Assembly (NCBI GenBank): GCA_003663355.1
Contig: QMZV01000028.1
Span: 1-8,780, forward strand
DNA from: Candidatus Aenigmatarchaeota archaeon
GTDB lineage: Archaea > Aenigmatarchaeota > Aenigmatarchaeia > QMZS01
Direction: 5' to 3'
Length of the DNA: 8,780 nucleotides
The notes under the pieces were generated by a model. That model made no database searches and was not told the origin of the DNA. It saw nothing but the letters and a program-made list of their open reading frames with translations. Made by a program: the position numbers and the translations under genes. Positions within the stretch are counted from its first letter, which is position 1. The number at the start of each line of letters is the position of its first letter. Below are positions 1 to 5,993 of the stretch, piece by piece.

Positions 1-378
1 GAATTCTGTTCCTGCCTTACCAAACAAATCTGTAAATCCATGCTTTATCCCATTCTTCAGCAATATTGAATGTATCTTATTCTTGATTCTCTTTACTTCT
101 CTCTTTAAAGAAAGCATATGTCTGACAATATCCCTTATTTTTCTAATTTCTGGTTTTGGAGCATATGCTTCTGCAATAAATCCTGTTCTCAAACATTGCG
201 CTATTGATAAAGCATCTAACTTATCTGTCTTTATCTTACTTTCTGCTATCACTTTAGTTCTTCTCACATTAACCAATTTAGTCTCTACTTTAAGAGATTC
301 CAAGACCTCATAGACATTTTGCCATCCAAAAGTTCCTTCTATTGCAACTTTAACTTTAGAACCAAATCTTCTTACAAA
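1..378 (-). pseudogene. IS110-family transposase remnant, 5'-truncated, continues beyond left edge
   Basis: On the minus strand one frame is open from 378 to the window edge (126 codons). It reads as the middle of an IS110-family (DEDD, RuvC-like) transposase. Visible signatures are V-A-I-E-G-T-F-G-W, whose Glu (codon 337-339) is the expected second acidic residue, and K-T-D-K-L-D-A, which gives the paired Asp (codons 223-225 and 214-216). A basic helical stretch ending in ILLKNGI and a DLFGKAG segment follow. The N-terminal part that should carry the first catalytic Asp is absent. The frame meets a TGA at 379-381, directly beside the TAA of the next gene, and there is no in-frame ATG upstream of the conserved core. 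I infer a decayed, non-autonomous copy. Its C-terminal half lies outside the window, so the state of that end is unknown. Element ends and a bridge-RNA region cannot be seen. Confidence 0.85.
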
Positions 379-381
379 TCA

Positions 382-795
382 TTACTGACCTTCCTTTTTC
401 ACAAACTCAGGCAATCTGACCGGAGGAGGTAATTGCAAATCATCAGCAATTTTAATGCTCTGAATAGCGCATCTTTTGAAAATATAATTCAAAAGAGGCA
501 AACTGACCCTTTCATCAATTTTTTTCTCTTTTTCCCATTTTTTAAGAATTTCTTTTTGTTTTTCATCCGTGTACAAAATCTCTCCTTCAATATCTATTTT
601 TGCTTTTATTGGTTCATAAATTGTTTTATATTCAAAATTAATTTTAAGGACTTTTGTTTTATTTCCAACTATTCCAACTTCTTTCTCAGCAATATCCTTT
701 ATTTTTGGTAACGAAGAAGTTATTCTCAATTCTCCTATTGCTGGTTCTCCAACATCGCCTCTGATTTTTTTAAACCGAAAACTTACAATTCCCAT
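382..795 (-). CDS. conserved small archaeal protein, possibly SecB-like fold
   Basis: This protein of 137 residues has no signal peptide or membrane segment, so it is probably cytosolic. Residues 1-75 look like successive beta strands (KVLKINFEYKTIYEP, KAKIDIEGEILY). A charged helix follows (77-93), then a helix at 97-119 (SLPLLNYIFKRCAIQSIKIA) and a proline-rich end, LQLPPPVRLPEF (120-131). I recognise this layout from unannotated archaeal proteins. The order of strand region, LxNYIFxRC-type helix and PPP-x-L-P tail resembles the SecB chaperone (FPYARECI...FPQLNLAPVNF), so a SecB-like fold is a reasonable inference but unproven. The ATG at 793-795 is chosen because it opens the frame and lies just behind an A/T-rich promoter region. 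The gene is divergent from the pilus-like operon, and its stop codon touches the transposase remnant. The C-terminal motif is intact, so the junction does not appear to have cut the gene. Confidence 0.8.
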   Translation of the reverse strand: MGIVSFRFKKIRGDVGEPAIGELRITSSLPKIKDIAEKEVGIVGNKTKVLKINFEYKTIYEPIKAKIDIEGEILYTDEKQKEILKKWEKEKKIDERVSLPLLNYIFKRCAIQSIKIADDLQLPPPVRLPEFVKKEGQ

Positions 796-851
796 AAATA
801 AAATCTTTTTTAAATAAAAGGATATTCAATTATAATAGGAAATAAATTATT
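796..851. promoter_or_regulatory. divergent archaeal promoter region
   Basis: These 56 bp separate two divergent starts. An A/T-only box in an imperfect inverted repeat (CTTTTTTAAATAAAAG, 805-820) lies about 40 bp before the plus-strand ATG at 852, which suits a TATA box with a short leader. A second box, TTATAATT on the minus strand near 829-836, lies about 38 bp before the minus-strand ATG at 795. The boxes thus sit crosswise, each serving the gene on the far side. An AGGA at 837-840 is a weak, distant (11 nt) candidate ribosome site for the 852 gene. Assignments rest on spacing alone. Confidence 0.45.
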
Positions 852-1709
852 ATGCTTGAGGAATATATTAAGAGAGCTTATTTATCCTATGGCGAAATCG
901 CATCAAAAATTGCTCCGAATTTTAAATATGTGGAAGAGGATTTGAAAAAGAGCGGAATGAAATATACCTTAGAAGAATATCTCTCACTTGCAATATTTAT
1001 CTCATTAATTGTTTTTGTTGTTGAGATACCAATTATAACATTAATTTTATCCTTTTTTATTCATGTTGTCTTTGCTATCCCGCTTTCCTTTATTTTTTCT
1101 GGAATAGGAGCGGCACTCATTTTTTTTCTCTTTACAACTTATCCAAGAGCACAAGTAAGTGATTTAGCCTCAAAAATAGACAAAGGTTTGCCTTTTTCTG
1201 TTAGTTATATGACGGCTGCAGCCAGTTCAGATGCCCCTCCAATCTCAGTTTTTAAATCAATTACAAAATTGGATGAATATCCAGAATTAAAGGAACAAGC
1301 GCAGAATTTAATAAGAGATGTTGAGGGTCTTGGAATGGATATTTTAAGTGCTTTGAGAAGAGAAGCAAAGAGAACTCCAAGCAAAGAGTTCAAAGATTTA
1401 CTTTTGGGAATGGAAGCAACAATAAGTTCCGGCGCGGATTTAACTCTTTTTTTAAACAACAAATCAATCTCTTTGTTTAATGATTATCAGAGAAAAATTA
1501 AATCTTATGCTAACCTTCTATCTATGATTATAGAAATGTACATTACGGTAATGATTGTTGGTCCAATATTTTTCACAATTTTATCAAGTGTAATGGGTAT
1601 GATGGGTGGAGTTGAAAATATACTTGCAATGCAAGTACTAATTTCTTTCATATTAATGCCTGCAATATCTGTAGCTCTTGCTTTCTATATCAATATTGCT
1701 TCACCATGA
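852..1709 (+). CDS. type II/IV secretion F-domain (TadC/ArlJ-like) membrane protein, first of a pair
   Basis: This protein of 285 residues is an inner-membrane platform protein of the T2SSF/TadC/ArlJ (FlaJ) class. In type IV pili, archaella and type II secretion this class couples the assembly ATPase to pilin extraction from the membrane. A cytoplasmic N-terminal helical region (1-42) is followed by two hydrophobic hairpins, about 44-70 and 71-95. A cytoplasmic T2SSF helical bundle spans about 110-215, with the family pattern LPFSVSYMTAAASS, a G-x-D-x-x-x-AL element (161-168) and SSGADLTLFL (192-201). Two C-terminal membrane helices follow (about 222-249 and 259-282). It is the first gene of the operon, and its TGA overlaps the next ATG (ATGA at 1706-1709), implying translational coupling. 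ArlJ usually carries two such domains in one chain of roughly twice this length, so this gene and the next look like the split form. No cognate ATPase gene lies in the window. Confidence 0.88.
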   Translation: MLEEYIKRAYLSYGEIASKIAPNFKYVEEDLKKSGMKYTLEEYLSLAIFISLIVFVVEIPIITLILSFFIHVVFAIPLSFIFSGIGAALIFFLFTTYPRAQVSDLASKIDKGLPFSVSYMTAAASSDAPPISVFKSITKLDEYPELKEQAQNLIRDVEGLGMDILSALRREAKRTPSKEFKDLLLGMEATISSGADLTLFLNNKSISLFNDYQRKIKSYANLLSMIIEMYITVMIVGPIFFTILSSVMGMMGGVENILAMQVLISFILMPAISVALAFYINIASP

Positions 1710-2677
1710 ACATAAAAAAATTTCCTTTTGGAAAACTAACAAAAGAACAAGAGATTTTATTTTATTCTGCAATTCTAGCTCTCGCTATTATCTTATTTGG
1801 ACTAATTCTTTCTCTATTATTTGAAAACATTAATATTTTGCTAAACTCTTTTATTTTTGCAATTTTTGCCTTTGTTTTACCATTCTTTCTTTATCGATAT
1901 ATACATTTTTTAGAGATAAAAGATTGCGAAAAATACCTTCCTATATTTTTAGATGATTTAAAAGAAGCAAAAAAAAGCGGGATTTCTTTTCCAGAAGCAA
2001 TTAGAAGTTGTAGGGGAGATTATGGAAAATTAAATAAATATGTAGATAAATTAAAAAAAGATATTAGTTGGGGGATTAGTATAGATTCTGCTTTAAAACA
2101 CATGCAAAAGAGTCTAAGCGAGAGCAGAATTTTATCAAGGTCAATTTCAACTTTATTAGAGACTTATAGGTCTGGAGGAAATATAGAAAATATTTTAGAA
2201 ACTTTAATAAATTCTTTGCTCAAAATAATGGAGAGTGAAAAATACAGAAAATCAATAATGCAACAACATGTATTTATGATGTACGGTATTTTCTTCATGT
2301 TTATTGGATTAATAATTGCCTTAGGAAATTTTTTAATTCCAATGATTTCAAATATTGGAGGAACTGAAACTGGAGTTGGAAGCGTTCAATTAAAGGCAAA
2401 CTCTCCCTGCCTTGCCTGTTATGATCCATTCTGCTATGGTCTCTGCGGTTATTATAACACTATTGGGAATATGTTTGGTTTTGGAGAACCAAATTCACTT
2501 TCTGTATATTACAAATCCTTGTTTTTTACAATGATTCTTATTCAGGGATTTTTTACCGGAATTATTGCAGGACAAATTTCTGCAAAGAGTTGGATAGAAG
2601 GAGCAAAGCATGGTATGATTATGGTTTTATTGGGATTATTTATTATAATTATGGCGAATTTTGTCGGTCTATTCTAA
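1706..2677 (+). CDS. type II/IV secretion F-domain (TadC/ArlJ-like) membrane protein, second of a pair, with Cys-rich loop
   Basis: This is a T2SSF-type protein of 323 residues, expected to form a hetero-oligomeric platform with the product of the overlapping upstream gene. There are membrane helices at about 18-40 and 44-66. A cytoplasmic helical domain spans about 70-188 (FLDDLKEAKKSGISFPEAIR, then WGISIDSAL, then a TYRSGGNIENILETL region typical of the family). Further membrane helices lie at about 190-214, 270-292 and 303-321. Between the third and fourth helices is a loop of some 55 residues containing C235, C238, C243 and C247 (C-x2-C-x4-C-x3-C). By the inferred topology this loop lies outside the cytoplasm. 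I do not know it as a general T2SSF feature; it could be a disulfide knot or a metal site. The TAA stop at 2675-2677 is one base before the next ATG. Confidence 0.87.
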   Translation: MNIKKFPFGKLTKEQEILFYSAILALAIILFGLILSLLFENINILLNSFIFAIFAFVLPFFLYRYIHFLEIKDCEKYLPIFLDDLKEAKKSGISFPEAIRSCRGDYGKLNKYVDKLKKDISWGISIDSALKHMQKSLSESRILSRSISTLLETYRSGGNIENILETLINSLLKIMESEKYRKSIMQQHVFMMYGIFFMFIGLIIALGNFLIPMISNIGGTETGVGSVQLKANSPCLACYDPFCYGLCGYYNTIGNMFGFGEPNSLSVYYKSLFFTMILIQGFFTGIIAGQISAKSWIEGAKHGMIMVLLGLFIIIMANFVGLF

Positions 2678-2678
2678 A

Positions 2679-3167
2679 ATGATGAAAGGGCAAGTAAACA
2701 TCCATTTTATAATTAGTACTGTTTTATTTGTTTCTCTGTCAATTTATTTGGTTTATCTTATTATAGACTTCTATCCAACACACAGCAAAAATATAAAATC
2801 GGATATTTTGTATAGCAAAGCTTATTCCATCTCTGAATTTTTGATAAAGGATAAAGGTTATCCGGAAAACTGGAATGAAAATAATTTTGAAAGAATTGGG
2901 CTCGCTTCTGAACCTTACTCTTTAAATTCAACAAAAATTAATGAATTTGAGAAAATATGTAATTCTAAAAACTTAACAAAAATTCAAAAACTTAGAGATT
3001 CTTTTGGACTGGAGAATAATAATTTTATTGTTGAAATAAATTATTTAAATAATACAAATGTGATGAAATGCGAGCCCGCAGGAAGAAAAATTGGAAAAGA
3101 AGTTGAAATAAAGAGAATTGCAACTTTAAATAAAAATTTTGTTGAAGTGATTGTTTATGTTGGTTAA
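2679..3167 (+). CDS. class III signal peptide (KGQ) pilin-like protein
   Basis: The N-terminus, MMKGQVNIHF, followed by one hydrophobic helix (about 8-29), matches the archaeal class III prepilin-like pattern. In that pattern a short basic leader ending in KG is cut before Q by an EppA/FlaK-type peptidase. The usual Glu at +5 (as in QISLEF) is His here, so processing is uncertain. The exported part (30-162) has a short motif, GYPENW then IGLAS (about 60-77), that I recall from DPANN envelope proteins. It also has three N-x-S/T sequons and two Cys. I chose ATG 2679; ATG 2682 is equally good. The frame is open back to a TTG at 2661, but that would place the polar stretch MSVYSK before the leader and overlap the previous gene. 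The 1-bp gap after the T2SSF pair points to a minor pilin or pseudopilin role. Its 3' end overlaps the next gene by 11 bp. Confidence 0.72.
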   Translation: MMKGQVNIHFIISTVLFVSLSIYLVYLIIDFYPTHSKNIKSDILYSKAYSISEFLIKDKGYPENWNENNFERIGLASEPYSLNSTKINEFEKICNSKNLTKIQKLRDSFGLENNNFIVEINYLNNTNVMKCEPAGRKIGKEVEIKRIATLNKNFVEVIVYVG

Positions 3168-4428
3168 AGGATTTATCAGGATTATAGAGGTTGTAATTTT
3201 CTCTTTTATTTTATTTGTCCTATTAATGCCAACCTTTTTTCATTATTCTGATATAAATGATTGGAGCAAAGCGAACAGTTTGCTTTTATGTAATGACCTG
3301 CTTTATTCAATTGAAAGAAACGGAACTTTCAATGATGTTTTAATAACAGACCCTTTTACTGACGGCAATAATCTAATGGAAGAACATGAGAAAGATATTG
3401 GTTTGCTACACAATATAACTGAAAAAGTTTTTCCAGTTTTTGTTGATTTTGAATATGAAATAAAAAATGTTGCTCCCTATAATATTTCTATTGGTTGCAA
3501 CTGCACAGAAAATGAAAAAGAGTGGTTGGAAGAAAAAATTTTAACTCCAAATTATCCAACAGTTGAATTTGATATTCTTAGAGTAAGTTTAAATAATCTT
3601 TCCTCCACATGTGATTTATTTATTATTTTTGGTGACGAGAATCTCTCTCTTTACAAATCAAATATTACTTCGCTACTAAAGAATGGGAAAGGTTTTGTTT
3701 TAATTAGAAATTTCTCTTCCGAACCAGATAGTTTTACTAAGGAGTTGTTTGGTATTAATTATTCTCCTGCCCCTGGCCCATTTCCAGAGGAAGATTTAAC
3801 TTTTACTAATTTATCAAATAAAAGAACAGCAGGAATTGCAAAAAGATTTATAAATAATTTAATCAGGATTAACACAACTGGCGGAACAGGAAAACTTCAT
3901 TTGAAAAACCAAACTTATGATGTAAATATTTCTGGAAATTTTGTAAATATTACAAATTGTTCTAAGACAATAAGCGAAGGAGAAACATGTACAATTAGTG
4001 GAGTTGCCAACATTACTCTTTATCAGATAGACCCTTTATCTAAAGACTGGATTGATATAAAAATTGCATCTTATAACACAAATAAAAGAGATTACATATT
4101 CAGAGATAATTTTCCAAAAACGGTAGAAAAAAATAATTATACAATTCTTTCATCAGGAACAAATTCCGGAGCAAATGCAAGAGTGCTAAAAAATTATTCA
4201 AACTCTTATGAAAATGAACCAAGAGTTTTTTGGATTTATGATTATGATAAAAACAAAGATGACTTAAATTTGCTTTTAAAAACAGGAATTATTTGGGCCT
4301 CCGGAGAACATTATTTCATTTTCAATAAAAAAATCCCGGAGAAAAGAGATTACTGCATGCATTTTTATTCTGGGTTGAGGGGAAATAATATTCCTTTTAT
4401 TGTCAAATTATATTTTTTTGGTTATTAA
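3157..4428 (+). CDS. N-terminally anchored, sequon-rich extracellular protein of the pilus-like operon
   Basis: This protein of 423 residues has a short basic N-terminus (MLVKGFIRIIE) and one membrane helix at about 8-28; the rest is probably outside the cell. The KG before the hydrophobic core recalls class III leaders, but the following residue is F rather than Q. Region 30-130 contains a C-x-C (114-116) before a Trp/Glu-rich helix. Region about 150-200 (CDLFIIFGDENLSLY, GKGFVLIRNF, ELFGI) resembles an alpha/beta glutamine-amidotransferase-like (ThuA/DUF4350-type) fold with no visible catalytic Cys; this assignment is tentative. The remainder is beta-rich. I count 18 N-x-S/T sequons, pointing to heavy N-glycosylation. 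ATG 3157 is chosen; TTG 3151 would add only MF. It overlaps the pilin-like gene by 11 bp, so it probably acts with it, for instance as a pilus-associated or adhesin-like subunit. No precise function is recognised. Confidence 0.7.
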   Translation: MLVKGFIRIIEVVIFSFILFVLLMPTFFHYSDINDWSKANSLLLCNDLLYSIERNGTFNDVLITDPFTDGNNLMEEHEKDIGLLHNITEKVFPVFVDFEYEIKNVAPYNISIGCNCTENEKEWLEEKILTPNYPTVEFDILRVSLNNLSSTCDLFIIFGDENLSLYKSNITSLLKNGKGFVLIRNFSSEPDSFTKELFGINYSPAPGPFPEEDLTFTNLSNKRTAGIAKRFINNLIRINTTGGTGKLHLKNQTYDVNISGNFVNITNCSKTISEGETCTISGVANITLYQIDPLSKDWIDIKIASYNTNKRDYIFRDNFPKTVEKNNYTILSSGTNSGANARVLKNYSNSYENEPRVFWIYDYDKNKDDLNLLLKTGIIWASGEHYFIFNKKIPEKRDYCMHFYSGLRGNNIPFIVKLYFFGY

Positions 4429-4429
4429 T

Positions 4430-4570
4430 ATGGAAAGAGAAGGCATTTGCTCTATCTGCGGAAAACCAGGAGTAATGCATTCATGCAAACTCTGCGGAAG
4501 ATTGGTTTGCTCAGAATGTTATGATTTTAAAAGAGGTCTTTGCAAAATTTGTGCAGCAAAATTTACCTAA
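4430..4570 (+). CDS. 46-residue zinc-finger microprotein (eight Cys, cross-brace/treble-clef-like)
   Basis: A short frame starts one base after the preceding stop codon and encodes 46 residues. Four two-cysteine knuckles are visible: CSIC (7-10), CKLC (19-22), CSEC (27-30) and CKIC (38-41), with His17 between the first two. Eight evenly placed Cys in so few residues indicate two structural zinc ions, in a B-box, HIT-finger or RING-like cross-brace arrangement. Codon use resembles the neighbours (TGC, GGA, AGA). The dense CxxC pattern is unlikely by chance, so I regard it as a real gene. The binding partner is unknown; such fingers usually mediate protein contacts, and nucleic-acid binding is an alternative. 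It is the last gene of the plus-strand cluster. Its TAA (4568-4570) overlaps the stop of the opposing gene by 4 bp, so the two transcripts converge with no spacer. Confidence 0.78.
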   Translation: MEREGICSICGKPGVMHSCKLCGRLVCSECYDFKRGLCKICAAKFT

Positions 4571-5934
4571 CTTTTTCCATCAGTTTCTAATTTGTTTGAA
4601 AAAACAACCTTATTTAATTTATCTTTTTTATATTTGACTTTTGCTAAGGAAAAGGAATATTTTTCACTAATGCCAATCTTTGGAACAATTTTGTACATGA
4701 AAATTCTTGTTTCCTTTGGTTCTAATTTTGGAATCTCCCAGACCAATTTCTTTTCAGAATCTATTTTTACAATTTTGCTTGGTTTTAATCCTTGAAATTC
4801 TTTTTTCAGTTTAAAGATTGGTTGAACAAAATCTTCAACAACAATGCTATGCAACTCTTGAGATGTCCTGTTTATTATTTCTAAACAAATCTTTATTTCT
4901 TTTTCTTCTTTAATAAAGTGAACTTTTTTTGTGAATAACTTTCTTATTTTTATTTCTTTTTTGTTTGACAAATAAAACAATGTAAAAAAGAAGATTACAA
5001 TTAAGAGAAGGATTAGAATAACGGAGTAATTGTAAGAATAAGAAATGATATATTTTTGATTTGGTAACAAAACAAATTCCCACAAATATTTGTATTTATC
5101 TCCTTTATCTATTTTTTCTTTGTAACCTTTAGCAATGAAGAAAGAGTCCAATGATTTTTTTACAAAAACAGAGTAATTAGCTTTTTCTGCTTTCACCCCT
5201 TTATTTTCAAAGACTATTCTTGATCCAGAAACAATCAAGTAATTCCATTTATATTCTCCTTTAACAATTCCCTTAATTTCAGGAATAAAATATGATTTGT
5301 TTGCACTATATATAAGTTCTTTATCTTTGTAAATACTCACTTTTGCCAAATAATTTCCTGGTTCAAAATCAAAATATTTAATAACCTTGTTTTCTCCCGG
5401 AAAAATTTTTTCTTCTGTCAGATTTAATAAATTGTTCTCCTTATATATTTCCAATTTTAAGTTAAGTTCTTCCTTAGAATTTAGAATCAGACTTAATTTC
5501 TTGTTATCAAACAAAAATTCTTTAATCTCTAACTTTTTCTCCTCTTTAATTTCTTCTTTAAAAATTGTTACTTCTATTTCTTTTGTTAACTTGTCAAGAG
5601 CAGATGCGGCAACCAAGGTTATATTATAAGACCCTTCCTTAGTATATTTGTCCGGCACCAAGAATACTGTAACATTTTTTGTTTCTCCAGGTTTTAGAAA
5701 TATTTGAGAATAGGAAAATAAAATCCAGGGATGCCATCCAACAGAATAAATTGTGTATCTAAGAGGGTCTGAGTTGTTATTCTTTATTTCAAAATTTATT
5801 TCCTTAGAAGTTGACTTTGTAATATTTATTTTTTCAATTCCAAAAGCTTTGGAGGTAAAACAAAAAAGCAATAGAACAATTATGAGAAAATTAAACAAAT
5901 AGCGCATCCGTGGAGATAAATAGTTTTTTCTCAT
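4567..5934 (-). CDS. single-pass envelope protein: signal peptide, Ig-like extracellular domains, cytoplasmic beta domain
   Basis: This is a protein of 455 residues. Residues 10-32 form a Sec-type signal peptide (hydrophobic LFNFLIIVLLLF, small residues before IEKINI). Residues 33-125 look like an Ig-like/NEW3-type domain (EINFEIKNNNSDPLRY, LKPGETKNVTVFLVP, GSYNITLVA). A charged linker (126-138) leads to further beta-sandwich repeats (about 139-300), then a membrane helix at about 304-322 and a basic stop-transfer run (KKEIKIRK). The C-terminal 130 residues should be cytoplasmic and again look like a beta domain of the DUF11/COG1470 style (VVEDFVQPIF, WEIPKLEPKETRIFMYKI). Seven sequons lie in the exported domains and an eighth, NYS, sits at the membrane edge. 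I recognise the architecture from DPANN genomes but no specific function; surface adhesion or sensing is possible. ATG 5934 is used. ATG 5907 gives a tidier signal peptide and is a real alternative. It is divergent from metG. Confidence 0.75.
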   Translation of the reverse strand: MRKNYLSPRMRYLFNFLIIVLLLFCFTSKAFGIEKINITKSTSKEINFEIKNNNSDPLRYTIYSVGWHPWILFSYSQIFLKPGETKNVTVFLVPDKYTKEGSYNITLVAASALDKLTKEIEVTIFKEEIKEEKKLEIKEFLFDNKKLSLILNSKEELNLKLEIYKENNLLNLTEEKIFPGENKVIKYFDFEPGNYLAKVSIYKDKELIYSANKSYFIPEIKGIVKGEYKWNYLIVSGSRIVFENKGVKAEKANYSVFVKKSLDSFFIAKGYKEKIDKGDKYKYLWEFVLLPNQKYIISYSYNYSVILILLLIVIFFFTLFYLSNKKEIKIRKLFTKKVHFIKEEKEIKICLEIINRTSQELHSIVVEDFVQPIFKLKKEFQGLKPSKIVKIDSEKKLVWEIPKLEPKETRIFMYKIVPKIGISEKYSFSLAKVKYKKDKLNKVVFSNKLETDGKS

Positions 5935-5993
5935 AATTTAAGTTTTTATTTAATATATTTAAAGAGATAAATTAATCATTTTAAAAATTAGTT
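5935..5993. promoter_or_regulatory. divergent promoter region with shared palindromic TATA-like box
   Basis: These 59 bp separate the envelope-protein gene and metG. The only strong box is the near-palindrome TTTAATATATTTAAA (5949-5963). Its centre is about 38 bp before the metG ATG, which fits a TATA box with a leader of roughly a dozen bases. It is only about 22-25 bp before the minus-strand ATG at 5934, which suits a leaderless transcript, or an mRNA starting just inside that frame and using ATG 5907. One symmetrical element may therefore serve both directions. No Shine-Dalgarno is visible before metG. Confidence 0.45.

Noticed and set aside
1..6. The window begins with GAATTC, an EcoRI site, suggesting a cloning junction.
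   Set aside because: The same bases are in frame in the transposase remnant (Glu-Phe after GKAGT), so the site is explained by coding sequence, and one six-base site at an edge proves nothing.
83..313. Plus-strand hydrophobic frame of 76 residues.
   Set aside because: It is the antisense of the IS110 remnant, whose conserved motifs lie on the minus strand; the hydrophobic character comes from reversing Lys/Arg/Glu-rich codons.
379..384. A frameshift that would restore the transposase N-terminus in another frame.
   Set aside because: Upstream sequence in the other frames is fully used by the intact conserved gene ending at 382, and no transposase GIDVHK-like motif is present.
433..711. Plus-strand Phe-rich frame of 92 residues.
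   Set aside because: It is antisense to the conserved minus-strand gene and made of Phe/Asn runs from reversed Lys/Ile codons, with no domain features.
1205..1462. Minus-strand frame of 85 residues inside the first T2SSF gene.
   Set aside because: It opposes the conserved T2SSF domain, and no promoter or family motif supports it.
2661..2678. TTG at 2661 as start of the pilin-like gene.
   Set aside because: It would overlap the previous gene and add MSVYSK before the leader; ATG 2679/2682 gives the standard short basic class III leader.
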